Positions 27,523-37,373 of a stretch of DNA of 64,000 nt are shown piece after piece (within the stretch, counting starts at the first letter, position 1; each line of letters opens with the position of its first letter). Position numbers and translations under genes: made by a program. The notes beneath the pieces were generated by a model that worked only from the letters and a program-made list of their open reading frames with translations, was not told the DNA's origin and ran no database searches. Source of the DNA: Glutamicibacter sp. B1 (lineage in GTDB: Bacteria > Actinomycetota > Actinomycetes > Actinomycetales > Micrococcaceae); NCBI RefSeq assembly GCF_039602135.1, contig NZ_CP125942.1:558001-622000 (forward strand), given 5' to 3'.

Positions 27523-28449
27523 GTGGCTAATCCTGTGGTTGAGAAGACCCTGGCATTTGCGGAATTTGATACCACTTTGATGTCGGCGGCCAAAGACTCA
27601 CCGTGGCTGAATAACGGTGCGGTCACCGAGGAATTCAACCCGTCCTATCAGGTCTTGGAGCAGCTGCTGAGCATCCCGGTGCGCAACAAGGCGGTTACCC
27701 GCTCCGGACGTTTTGCCCAGGGCGTTGACGCTTGGTTAGCCCACGAATTGCGTCGTGCCGGTTTTGATGCGGATCTGGTCTGGCCACGACCGGAGGCCCC
27801 AAGGGTGCTTTCCAGCGATATCTTGGACCTCTTACGTAGACTGCCAGAACGCCTCGCCGACGAGGTTCATGAATCAATCATGTCCGGCAAAGCCGGGAGC
27901 ACCGATGCCAGGATCCTGGGTCGGGCCTATATGAAACAGACCGATGTGGTGATGACCCACTGGTCAACCGGTCCAGAATTATTGCTGAGCACCAAAGCCA
28001 TGACCTCATCCTTCGGCAAGAACCTGGCCAACCGTTATGAGGAAGCCTACGGTGACGCAGCGAATCTTCGGGCACGTTATCCGCTGGCAGCAGTCGGGTT
28101 CTTCTTCGTGCAGCGGGCCACCATCCTTGAAACTGAGCCGGCCGCCTTCCGCCGTACCGTAGACATGATCCGCAAGCTGCGGGACTTTGGCGATGGCTTT
28201 GGGTATACCGCGACCGGGCTGTTGCTGGTTGACTGGGATGATGACTCGGATGATCCGCAAGTGCGTTGTGTGCACCCGCCGGTACCCGAAGATATTGCCA
28301 CCGCACAGTTCCTGAATGCAATGGTTGATGCCGTTCTCAAAGTCACGCCGATCGACCTACATGAAGCAGCTCGCGCTCGCCGAGCCGGTGAAGTGGCCCC
28401 GCTGCCCGGCCACGAATGGGTGGACGAGCAACAGGACTCTCTCTTCTAG
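27523..28449 (+). CDS. Probable type II restriction endonuclease partner
   Basis: 308 residues, GTG start at 27523 with AAGGGA five bases upstream inside the end of the methyltransferase gene. Size and tight coupling to a DNA methyltransferase make a cognate endonuclease the most likely role. A candidate PD-(D/E)xK-like site is D141 followed by PELLLSTK (E152, K158). The residue two before the lysine is Ser rather than Asp/Glu, so E152 or a later Glu (RYEEAYG, 171-177) may substitute. The conserved-looking block TSSFGKNLANRYEEAYG follows immediately. No known family is identified with certainty. XamI/SalI-type enzymes have similar gene sizes, but I cannot confirm that link by reading. Confidence 0.65.
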   Translation: MANPVVEKTLAFAEFDTTLMSAAKDSPWLNNGAVTEEFNPSYQVLEQLLSIPVRNKAVTRSGRFAQGVDAWLAHELRRAGFDADLVWPRPEAPRVLSSDILDLLRRLPERLADEVHESIMSGKAGSTDARILGRAYMKQTDVVMTHWSTGPELLLSTKAMTSSFGKNLANRYEEAYGDAANLRARYPLAAVGFFFVQRATILETEPAAFRRTVDMIRKLRDFGDGFGYTATGLLLVDWDDDSDDPQVRCVHPPVPEDIATAQFLNAMVDAVLKVTPIDLHEAARARRAGEVAPLPGHEWVDEQQDSLF

Positions 28450-28452
28450 GGA

Positions 28453-29070
28453 TTAGATCACCGGGATCGCCGGCGACTGATCACCGAAAGGCAAAGTAAC
28501 AGCCAGTGATGGTTGCAAAGTTGGAGCCAGCTCGTACGCAGGTGTAGGAGCTGCGGTGACCGGGGTGATGATTTCCCCACAGTGTTGGGCGGCCTGTGGC
28601 AAGTTCGCCACCCAATCTTTTGCAGCCTGAGTGGCACGGTAAATGAACTTCAGCTGCCCATCACGTTCAAAGCTACGCTCGCGTTCCCACAAGTCGGAGC
28701 GTTCGTAGAAGGCCCACGAGGCGGGGTTTTGTGCGTCAATGACAATGATCGGTGTTTTGCCCGAGCGCACCGCATGCTCCAGGCGCAGGGAGGTCACATG
28801 TTGGCGGATTCCTAACCGGCGATATTCAGGACGTACCGCCATGGAACCGAGCTCCACTGCGTTCATGGAATCGGTGGGTGCCACGATCGAGTCGTGAACC
28901 AAACCAGCAGCCACCAGCGTGCCACGATCACGGACCGTGACCAACAGGCTCAGACGATCCAATTTCTGGTGCCAACGCTGGTCGATGACTGGGTAGAGCT
29001 GTGCCAATTCTTCGCGCTGCTCTGGTAGAACGCAGAGGGATGACAAAGAAAAGTTGAGATTTTCAAACAC
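28453..29070 (-). CDS. GNAT-family N-acetyltransferase-like protein
   Basis: Start chosen at GTG 29070 (AGGA nine bases upstream), giving 205 residues. The longer open frame to 29286 adds 72 residues of low-complexity, non-family sequence. The GNAT core is visible as GSMAVRPEYRRLGIRQHVTS (beta-4 and the acetyl-CoA R-R-x-G-I loop), followed by PIIVIDAQNPASWAFYERS (beta-5 and alpha-4). Substrate unknown. The C-terminal ~45 residues are proline- and alanine-rich. It is convergent with the restriction gene, with only three bases between the stops. Confidence 0.7.
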   Translation of the reverse strand: MFENLNFSLSSLCVLPEQREELAQLYPVIDQRWHQKLDRLSLLVTVRDRGTLVAAGLVHDSIVAPTDSMNAVELGSMAVRPEYRRLGIRQHVTSLRLEHAVRSGKTPIIVIDAQNPASWAFYERSDLWERERSFERDGQLKFIYRATQAAKDWVANLPQAAQHCGEIITPVTAAPTPAYELAPTLQPSLAVTLPFGDQSPAIPVI

Positions 29071-29482
29071 TGGGTACGGTCCTAGAGAAAAAGAACGAAC
29101 GAAAAATGAGGCTTTGCACCACAGGTCATCACCTGCGGTGCGGTTTCGTTGGCCTTGAGGGGACCGATGCCGGTGGCTTCCGGCAACTTCCTTGTAGGGT
29201 CCAGTTTGAGCTCGATGAGCTAGAAAAATTATGGAGTCTGAAGTCCCGTTTTGACAAGTGGAAACAGGTACTTTTGAGTGAATCAAAGATAAACTATTTG
29301 GCGCGGTTTTTCAGGGCTAATCATGTGGCAAATACTGTTGCTGAGAGGTTGCCGTGAATGTTGGTTTAAGCGCGTCGCTCAGTCGATGTTTTGCCACGAG
29401 GAGCGGCTGACCGATTTGGTGCAAGAGATATCACCGGCTAAGATCGTTTAGGTGCTTGACCCTGTGGTCAAAGCCGAAGTTT
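29071..29482. other. Long leader/intergenic region between the GNAT gene and tRNA-Val
   Basis: About 410 bases. A strong inverted repeat at 29116-29141 (arms GCACCACAGGT and ACCTGCGGTGC) is followed on the minus strand, after a short gap, by ATTTTTCG. It could be an attenuator in the 5' leader of the GNAT gene. A second GC-rich hairpin-prone segment lies around 29157-29205. No known riboswitch consensus was matched. A TTGACC at about 29457 may be the tRNA-Val promoter -35 box. Confidence 0.45.
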
Positions 29483-29556
29483 GGATCTTTAGCTCAGTTG
29501 GTTAGAGCGTTCGCCTCACACGCGAAAGGTCGCTGGTTCGAGTCCAGTAAGATCCA
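29483..29556 (+). tRNA. tRNA-Val (CAC)
   Basis: Acceptor GGATCTT pairs with AAGATCC. The anticodon stem TTCGC/GCGAA closes the loop CTCACAC, anticodon CAC. CCA is not encoded. Confidence 0.95.
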
Positions 29557-29558
29557 CA

Positions 29559-29588
29559 AAAAATGCCACCATCGCTGGTGGCATTTTT
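29559..29588 (+). terminator. Terminator after tRNA-Val
   Basis: Arms AAATGCCACC and GGTGGCATTT with a short ATCGCT loop and following T residues. Confidence 0.9.
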
Positions 29589-29616
29589 GCGTTAATATTC
29601 TGCTGTCGTGCGGAGG

Positions 29617-30669
29617 CTACTTTTGGGCCGTCAGCAACTGATGGACCCGAGGTTTCACTTCTTCTCCAAGCAGCTTGATGGAGTGCATCATGGCCTCATG
29701 AGGCAAGGTTCCAGCGGAGTACTTGATGTCGGCTCGTGAGAGTCCCAACTTCTGGGTGACCGAGGCGAGCTTAGCGGCCACGGTCTGTGGGCTTCCGGCC
29801 ATCATCGCTCCCTCCGGTCCCATCGCTGCCTGCAAACGCATTTTGCTTGCTGATGGCCAACCACGTTCGGCGCCCAGGCGGTTCATGGTTCGTTGGTAGT
29901 GGGGCCAGAGAGTTTCTAGCGCTTCTTCATCGCTGTCCGCGACCAAGCCGTGGAAGTGGGCGGCCACTGGCTGCTGTTCGTGGCCGAATTCCTTGAGTGC
30001 GCGGTGGTACAAAGACACCAGTCCTTCAAAGCCTGAAGGCTGGCCGCCGATGATCGCCAGGAAGAGGGGCAGACCGTGACGGGCTGCGCGAACGACAGAT
30101 TGCGGACTGCCACCCACACCTACCCACGTGGTCAGCGGCTGATCTTCTAATAGTGGGTAGACCTGTTGGTTGCGTAAGGCGGCGCGGTGATTGCTGTGCC
30201 AGATCACCGGTTCACCGTGACGTAGTTTCGCCAGCAGGTCCAGTTTCTGTTCAAAGAGTTCTTCGTAGTCATCAAGTTCGAATCCGAACAGTGGGAATGA
30301 TTCAACAAAGGATCCGCGCCCGGCAACGATTTCGGCGCGGCCTCGTGAGATGGCATCTAAGGTCGCGAAGCGCTGATACAGCCGAACCGGGTCATCACTA
30401 GAGAGAACGGTGACTGCGGTACCGAGTTTGATCCGTTGCGTGGTGCTTGCCAGTGCAGCCAAGATCATTTCTGGTGCGGAGACGGCATAATCGTCGCGGT
30501 GATGTTCGCCGACACCAAAGAAATCCAGATTGGCTGCTTCGGCAGCCTGGCCCTCAGCAATCACATTACGAATCACCTGCGCATGGGAAAGTAGGTTGCC
30601 TTCGGCGTCCTGGCTGATGTCGCCAAAAGTCTCGGCGCCGATCTGGGGTAGAAGAGGAATATTACTCAT
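29617..30669 (-). CDS. LLM-class flavin-dependent monooxygenase (bacterial luciferase-like)
   Basis: Predicted FMN-dependent oxidoreductase of the luciferase-like TIM-barrel family. Segments typical of the group are FFGVGEHHRDDYAVSAPE, IKLGTAVTVLSSDDPVRLYQ and SRGRAEIVAGRGSF, plus the C-terminal MGPEGAMMAGSPQTVAAKL. Start at ATG 30669 has GGAG seven bases upstream and gives 350 residues; an upstream in-frame start at 30699 lacks this. Its physiological substrate cannot be predicted from the sequence. It is divergent from the ThrE gene. Confidence 0.85.
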   Translation of the reverse strand: MSNIPLLPQIGAETFGDISQDAEGNLLSHAQVIRNVIAEGQAAEAANLDFFGVGEHHRDDYAVSAPEMILAALASTTQRIKLGTAVTVLSSDDPVRLYQRFATLDAISRGRAEIVAGRGSFVESFPLFGFELDDYEELFEQKLDLLAKLRHGEPVIWHSNHRAALRNQQVYPLLEDQPLTTWVGVGGSPQSVVRAARHGLPLFLAIIGGQPSGFEGLVSLYHRALKEFGHEQQPVAAHFHGLVADSDEEALETLWPHYQRTMNRLGAERGWPSASKMRLQAAMGPEGAMMAGSPQTVAAKLASVTQKLGLSRADIKYSAGTLPHEAMMHSIKLLGEEVKPRVHQLLTAQK

Positions 30670-30870
30670 TGAAGATCTCCAATTTGTATGCAAAAGCATC
30701 TAAGTTCTCTTCCTTGGAACCACCAACCGCCCGCCAATATTCCGTAGGGCCTCAAATGCCCAAAATGTGTTCGGCGCTACCACGTGATTTACGCCCGTTC
30801 ACACCATCTTCTAACCCATGGGTTGTATCGTAAATTGCATGGGAAAACATTGGTTGAGGGGGCAAGATTA

Positions 30871-32541
30871 GTGGCGCATCGATCTGAGGAAGAACACGGT
30901 GCAATGTCACCGCAGATCGGCGAAGACCCGGCGCCATCCGCAGGCGTACTGCCGCGCATTTCTACTAGTGAAATCAACATGGGCTTCCACCCGGAAGACC
31001 CCGTTGAAGAGCCACCGATGGCATCTGAGCTGCCGCTGAACACCGCGGTCAGTGCCAACGTCGCGGCGGCCGACGCCTCCGATATTGAGTGGCGTACCGG
31101 CCAGGTTCACACCACCGACGACGGTATCACCCTGATGCCAACCCGTGCCAACCCAGTGGCACGTTCACTGCTGGCAAAAATGTGGATCTCGGACACCCCT
31201 CCGACGCAGGCCTTGAACATCGTTGAGCGACTGCAAGGTACCCCGTACGCCAATCCCAAGGTCAACGATCAACAGGACGCGTCATCGCGACGCACCATGG
31301 AATTCGCCTTGGACTTAGGCGAGACCTTGATCCGTTATGGCGCCGGTGCGTTGGAAGTAGAAACCAGCATTATCGCGGTAACCGCTGCCCTGGGTCTAAG
31401 TCACCTCGATGTGGACATCACCAACCAGTCGCTGCATTTGAACTACAGCCCACCTGATGCCGAAAGCTACTCGGTATTGCGCGTGGTGCGTTCCTATACC
31501 TCCAACTACGCGGGGCTTGTACTCGTACACGAACTGGTGTCGGACATCATCGCCGGTGGAGTCTCACGTACGGCCTCGGCGAAGCGCTTGAAGGAAATTA
31601 CGCGCCGTCCAAAACCCTTCCCGCGCTGGGTGGTCGCGAGTGGACGAGCCCTGTTCGCAGCAGCCTTTGTTCTCTTTATTGGCGGTTCTTGGGCCGGAGC
31701 ACTGGTGGCCATGTTCTCATCGAGCCTGGTGACGCAGATTGGTCGCTATGGTTCGCGGTGGCGGGTGCCAGAATTCTTCACCATTGCCGCCTCAACGCTG
31801 GTGATTACCGGGATTGCGCTGCTGGGGCATCAATTTCATGCTCCATTGGATCCGGCGCTCGTGGTTTCTGGCGGTATCTTGCTCCTGCTACCTTCAGGCC
31901 GATTCGTTTCAGCCTTGCAAGATGCGATCAACGGGTTCCCGGTGACTGCGGTGGGACGATTGTTTTCCGCGAGCCTGATCTATGGTGCGATCCTGAGTGG
32001 AATTGCCGCCGCGTTGGTCATCTCTGATGTGCTCGGTGGTGAGGAAGTTGATGTGCATCAGATCGTGACCACGCAGTATCCAGCATGGTTGTTGGTAGTT
32101 TTGGTTGCTGTTGCCATCATCGCCGGTGCGGTAAGCGAGCAGAGTTCGGTTCGCCTGTTGCTGCCCACCGCCGGAATTGCCGTGGGTGGATACCTGATCA
32201 TGTTGCTGGCGCAAAACTTGGGTCTCGGAGAACGAGCCTTGCCCGCGCTCGTTGCCACCATCATCGGCTTTGCCGCTCGTTTTGCCGCGGACAAACTGCA
32301 TTCACCGCAGTTGGTTTTGGCAGCACCAGCAGTGATGTTCCTGCTTCCAGGTCTGATGATCTTCCGCGCCATGTACGGCATCGTTATCAACGTTGATGAT
32401 ATGTCCACCGGTCTTGTTGAGATGTTTAACGCGATGGCAATTATGCTTTCCATCGCCGGCGGTGTTGTCTTCGGCGAAACGTTGTGCCGCCCGCTGACCT
32501 CCAACGCACGTCGAGAACGGCGTCGGATTCGTCGCCGCTAG
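30871..32541 (+). CDS. thrE: Threonine/serine exporter, ThrE family
   Basis: Integral membrane protein of the ThrE family, which exports threonine and serine by proton-motive force. The N-terminal half contains the cytoplasmic ThrE domain (LDLGETLIRYGAGALEVETS and the LDVDITNQSLHLNY segment). About ten hydrophobic segments follow in the C-terminal two thirds, covering the ThrE and ThrE_2 regions. The tail is strongly basic (RRERRRIRRR). I prefer GTG 30871 (GAGGGGG eight bases upstream, 556 residues) over the first in-frame ATG at 30784, which lacks a ribosome-binding site. Its TAG stop overlaps the stop of the convergent ung gene. Confidence 0.87.
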   Translation: MAHRSEEEHGAMSPQIGEDPAPSAGVLPRISTSEINMGFHPEDPVEEPPMASELPLNTAVSANVAAADASDIEWRTGQVHTTDDGITLMPTRANPVARSLLAKMWISDTPPTQALNIVERLQGTPYANPKVNDQQDASSRRTMEFALDLGETLIRYGAGALEVETSIIAVTAALGLSHLDVDITNQSLHLNYSPPDAESYSVLRVVRSYTSNYAGLVLVHELVSDIIAGGVSRTASAKRLKEITRRPKPFPRWVVASGRALFAAAFVLFIGGSWAGALVAMFSSSLVTQIGRYGSRWRVPEFFTIAASTLVITGIALLGHQFHAPLDPALVVSGGILLLLPSGRFVSALQDAINGFPVTAVGRLFSASLIYGAILSGIAAALVISDVLGGEEVDVHQIVTTQYPAWLLVVLVAVAIIAGAVSEQSSVRLLLPTAGIAVGGYLIMLLAQNLGLGERALPALVATIIGFAARFAADKLHSPQLVLAAPAVMFLLPGLMIFRAMYGIVINVDDMSTGLVEMFNAMAIMLSIAGGVVFGETLCRPLTSNARRERRRIRRR

Positions 32542-33311
32542 GCCAACGGTAATGACCAATCAATCGGCTCCTGTCCACTGACGGATAGCAGCCGATTGCT
32601 TTCGGAAAAGGGTTTTGAACCGAAGAATCCACGCGAGGCTGACAGCGGTGATGGGTGGGCGCTGCACAATTGCGGCAGATTATTGAGCGCGGGGGAGAAC
32701 TTCTGGGCGTGCTTTCCCCACAGAATGGCAACGGGAGGAACTTCGCGTAGGTTTATTGCCTCCAGGACAGCTACAAGTATCGCTTCCCATCCAAGCTTTT
32801 GATGAGAGCCGGCTTTTCCTGCAGTTACGGAGAGAGCCTGGTTCAGCAAGAGCACCCCACGTTCTTGCCAAGGGCTCAGGTCAGGATGTGCCGCCGGTAC
32901 AACGCCCAGATCGGTTTCGAGTTCTTTGTAGATGTTCCTCAGTGAGCGTGGCAGCGGTCGGACCTGAGGATTGGCCGCGAAAGCCAACCCATTGGGATGT
33001 CCAGGTGTCGGATAAGGGTCTTGACCGATGATCAGGACCTTGACCTTAGCTAAAGGCAAGGTAAGTGCGCGGAACATCACCTTAGGCTCGGGAAGTAGAA
33101 CTTCACCCAGGGAAGAGCGCTCGGCAAGTTTGAGGGCAAGCTGACGAAGATTCTGATCTTGCTTTACCAGTGCCGGAACCCAATCCTGTGCGATAAAACC
33201 GTGGTCGGCCATGGATTGCGCACCGTGGAAAAATGGAAAGTCCGTTGGCTCATATATGGGGGCAACAGGTGGTGGCGGGGCATCAAACAAGGCGTCTTGC
33301 ATTTCATCCAT
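32538..33311 (-). CDS. ung: Uracil-DNA glycosylase, family 1
   Basis: Base-excision repair enzyme that removes uracil from DNA. The catalytic water-activating loop GQDPYPTPGHPNGLAF and the leucine/minor-groove loop HPSPLSASRGFFG are both intact, as is LLLNQALSV. From ATG 33311 it is 257 residues, with an N-terminal extension of ~35 residues before the usual start of the fold. A longer frame begins with GTG at 33356 and a shorter one with ATG at 33302; none has a convincing Shine-Dalgarno, so the start is uncertain. The stop shares the bases CTAG with the stop of thrE on the other strand. Confidence 0.93.
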   Translation of the reverse strand: MDEMQDALFDAPPPPVAPIYEPTDFPFFHGAQSMADHGFIAQDWVPALVKQDQNLRQLALKLAERSSLGEVLLPEPKVMFRALTLPLAKVKVLIIGQDPYPTPGHPNGLAFAANPQVRPLPRSLRNIYKELETDLGVVPAAHPDLSPWQERGVLLLNQALSVTAGKAGSHQKLGWEAILVAVLEAINLREVPPVAILWGKHAQKFSPALNNLPQLCSAHPSPLSASRGFFGSKPFSESNRLLSVSGQEPIDWSLPLA

Positions 33312-33466
33312 AGAAGCAATTGTGCCGTTTTTTGGCGTGCCTGTGCCCGACCACACGACGATAGCTAAACGTATTGGTTAGAATATCGATGGTATGTCTA
33401 CCAACGGTGGAGTACCTGCATGACCCAAATGCGCAAGAACTGAGCCTAGGACTGAGGTGAGAACGG

Positions 33467-33757
33467 ATGGCTGAGAACGAGTTATTGGTTGATTTTGTGA
33501 TGAACCCAGATTCGGAACTTGACGAACGTTCACAACAGATCCTGAGCTTAGAAAAATTGTGGTGGAAGTATGCCGGAGCCAAGGAACAAGCGATCAGCAA
33601 GCAGTTCTCTATGTCGCCAACCAACTATTATCAGTTGCTGAACCAACTGATTGAGACGGATGCGGCCATGGCCTACGACCCGATGCTGGTTAAGCGACTG
33701 CGCAGAACACGTTCAACAAAACGTCGTGTGGGCGGTAAGGTCGGCTCGGGACGATAA
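33467..33757 (+). CDS. DUF3263 protein (small helix-turn-helix-like actinobacterial protein)
   Basis: 96 residues matching the actinobacterial DUF3263 pattern: ILSLEKLWWKYAGAKEQAI followed by MSPTNYYQLLNQLI. The arrangement suggests a helix-turn-helix fold with a basic tail (RLRRTRSTKRR), so a DNA-binding role is plausible but not shown. ATG 33467 has AGGTGAG upstream. It is followed after 42 bases by the LytR_C gene, a neighbourhood recurrent in Micrococcales. Confidence 0.85.
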   Translation: MAENELLVDFVMNPDSELDERSQQILSLEKLWWKYAGAKEQAISKQFSMSPTNYYQLLNQLIETDAAMAYDPMLVKRLRRTRSTKRRVGGKVGSGR

Positions 33758-33799
33758 CCCAGCCTGCCGTGACCAGTCAGACCTCGAGCAAGGACAAGA

Positions 33800-34417
33800 A
33801 TGACCAACTACCCGCGTGACGAATTTGATCGCGTACCGGAGTTCAACACCCGTGTGGGTTCACACCACGCGCACGGATGGGCGCAGTCCGCGGCCTCAAA
33901 GTCGACCGGCGGCAAACTGCTGTGGGTAGTGCTGACCGCCGTGATCGTGCTGGTCATCGGTGCAGCGTCCTTCATCTTTGGTCCCCAGCTTAAAGAAAGC
34001 CTTGCAGGATCGAGCACTAATGAGAGTACTCAGTCCCAAGAAGCATCGCCGAGTGAATCGGTCGAAAGCTCGCTGGAAGCATCACCGAGTGAGTCAGCAT
34101 CCCCGTCAAGCACGATTGATGACGCCGAGGTTCTCTTTGGTCAAAAGATCGGTGTTTACAACGGTGCCAGTGTTGCCGGAGTCGCTAGTGCTGGTGAAGA
34201 AGCGATGACCGAAGCTGGATTCACCAACATTGTTGCCGATAACTGGACTAAGCCAGCGGGCGTTTCCGCCGTGTACTACACCTCGGAGGCCTACCGCGTT
34301 ACTGCCGAAAAAGCAGCTGAGGTCCTTAATATCGAAGAAGTTCTGCAGACCAGTAACATCCCTAACCGAGTCACCGTGGTGTTGGGCACCGATGACCCGC
34401 TGGGCCTGAACGAATAA
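33800..34417 (+). CDS. LytR C-terminal domain (LytR_C) membrane protein
   Basis: 205 residues. A cytoplasmic N-terminus of ~35 residues precedes one membrane segment (LLWVVLTAVIVLVIGAASFIF, about 36-56). A Ser/Glu-rich low-complexity linker with repeated SPSES units follows, then a LytR_C domain (IGVYNGASVAGVASAGEEAM and VVLGTDDPLGL). LytR_C domains are usually extracytoplasmic and attached to cell-envelope enzymes; here the catalytic LCP domain is absent, as in many actinobacterial stand-alone versions. It is probably envelope-associated. It is co-oriented with the DUF3263 gene. Confidence 0.87.
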   Translation: MTNYPRDEFDRVPEFNTRVGSHHAHGWAQSAASKSTGGKLLWVVLTAVIVLVIGAASFIFGPQLKESLAGSSTNESTQSQEASPSESVESSLEASPSESASPSSTIDDAEVLFGQKIGVYNGASVAGVASAGEEAMTEAGFTNIVADNWTKPAGVSAVYYTSEAYRVTAEKAAEVLNIEEVLQTSNIPNRVTVVLGTDDPLGLNE

Positions 34418-34452
34418 TTCGTTCATAATTCGCTTCGCTCTGAGCCGATCGG

Positions 34453-34479
34453 CTTGCACTCGCCATGCGAGAGTGCCAA
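34453..34479 (+). promoter_or_regulatory. CIRCE operator 1 (HrcA site)
   Basis: CTTGCACTC, nine bases, GAGTGCCAA. Compared with the consensus arms TTAGCACTC and GAGTGCTAA separated by nine bases, the match is imperfect but clear. Confidence 0.8.
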
Positions 34480-34487
34480 TATTTGTA

Positions 34488-34514
34488 TTAGCACTCTTAC
34501 GCAGCGACTGCTAA
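34488..34514 (+). promoter_or_regulatory. CIRCE operator 2 (HrcA site)
   Basis: TTAGCACTC, nine bases, GACTGCTAA: a single mismatch to the consensus. It lies 35 bases (start to start) after operator 1, so the two sites would face nearly the same or adjacent helix turns upstream of groEL. Confidence 0.88.
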
Positions 34515-34706
34515 CGCCGGTCGGCCTTTGCGTTCCCTAGGGAACAAAATGGTCCCGGATAGCTCGCTGGCGGATGGAGCGTGGAAAATACCTCAGATAG
34601 CGAGAGCTGAAACGGTTGCTGGCCCGATGCCGCTCCGGAGCACTCGTCCGTCGCGGGCGCTGTCTGTCGGTTGCATTTTCGCAAAATCGTCCCGAAAGGA
34701 CCGTAA

Positions 34707-36350
<1,644 letters not shown>

Positions 36351-36381
36351 GCCCCACCGCTGATCTAGCACAGCACCTAGG

Positions 36382-36417
36382 CTGATGGCCTGGTACCTTC
36401 GGGTACCAGGCCATCAG
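36382..36417. terminator. Bidirectional terminator between groEL and the DUF4031-HD gene
   Basis: Perfect 16-pair stem with arms CTGATGGCCTGGTACC and GGTACCAGGCCATCAG and a TTCG tetraloop. It lies between convergent genes. Confidence 0.9.
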
Positions 36418-36440
36418 TAGTTAACGCCGATCTTCGAGAA

Positions 36441-37331
36441 CTAGGGCATCCAGGTACGCAAGTGTTCTAGTTCTCTACTCAGATTGTTCCGGGCAGCTGA
36501 CTCCCAACGATCTCGCCCCGCCGGCGTGGTGTAAATCGTGTCCTTGGCAAGTAAAGCCGAAAGAATCTTGCTCCGCCCCTGCGCCAAAACAGGCCGCGGA
36601 AGATGCGCATACTCCTGATAGATCGCCTCAGCATAACGTTGATAGGCCGGCTCTGGGCGAGCCAAGACTTCCAAATCTGCGTCGCACAAGATCTGCCCTA
36701 GATGATCCGTTGCGCTCGGGCTGTGCCCGGCCGTCAACAACACCAGGTCACTGACCGTCCCCACCGCTTTGGCAGAAAGGACCGTGTCTAGCCGTTCCCT
36801 GGCCAGTACGGCGGACTTGAACTCATCTTCGCTGGTGCCTTCGTAAACTGCATCATGGAACCATGCCGCCAGCTGTAGCAACATACGCTCTTCAGCACTG
36901 AGTTTTTCGCCGAGGAGATCTATCGCTTCAAGAACTGAGAGTAGATGCACCCGATCATGGTAGAAACGGTGCTTCTGAGACCAGAGCTTGAGCAGCTCCT
37001 TGCCCAACTGTGGCTCGGTGGGTAAGGTGCGCGCCCACCGGCGACGCAAGATGGTGTCCAGCTTTTCGGGACGATATTTCGCCGGGATGCGCAGCCCCGA
37101 GGCTACCAGTGCACGGACCAGCTCACTGCCCGAAACTTCCTTCGCCCCGGCCTGAACTAACTGCTCATAGCGTTCTTGAGGAACATCGTAGTGGTCCTTA
37201 TCAAAAGCACGAGGAGAAATTTCTTGCTGCGCGGCAAACTGATGCAGTTCTTCAAGGGAAGCATCCGAGACCAAATGGGCGAAGAGGGTGCCGTGGGCCG
37301 GCCAACGCGGCGGGTCGATCAGAATACTCAT
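36441..37331 (-). CDS. DUF4031 domain fused to an HD-type (predicted phosphohydrolase) domain
   Basis: 296 residues. Residues ~1-80 are the DUF4031 domain (ILIDPPRWPAHGTLFAHLVSD ... FDKDHYDVPQERY). Residues ~120-290 form an HD-like helical domain: a YHDRVHLLSVLEAI segment, then AAWFHDAVYEG (the H-D pair), and DADLEVLA further on. The pattern resembles small HD-domain proteins that bind metals and hydrolyse phosphate esters. DUF4031 is often found as a separate ~90-residue protein, so this is a fusion. The biochemical role is unknown. Lies downstream of the WXG100 gene on the same strand. Confidence 0.75.
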   Translation of the reverse strand: MSILIDPPRWPAHGTLFAHLVSDASLEELHQFAAQQEISPRAFDKDHYDVPQERYEQLVQAGAKEVSGSELVRALVASGLRIPAKYRPEKLDTILRRRWARTLPTEPQLGKELLKLWSQKHRFYHDRVHLLSVLEAIDLLGEKLSAEERMLLQLAAWFHDAVYEGTSEDEFKSAVLARERLDTVLSAKAVGTVSDLVLLTAGHSPSATDHLGQILCDADLEVLARPEPAYQRYAEAIYQEYAHLPRPVLAQGRSKILSALLAKDTIYTTPAGRDRWESAARNNLSRELEHLRTWMP

Positions 37332-37373
37332 ATGCTAAGACTACTGATCAACCTGCCGGTGCACAGTTCTTGG

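Noticed and set aside
29100..29240. Known riboswitch (SAM, cobalamin, T-box) in the GNAT leader
   Set aside because: Checked against the consensus cores by eye; none fits. Only a generic structured leader is reported.
29071..29286. N-terminal extension of the GNAT open frame
   Set aside because: The extra 72 residues overlap a strong RNA hairpin and look non-protein. GTG 29070 has a better ribosome-binding site.
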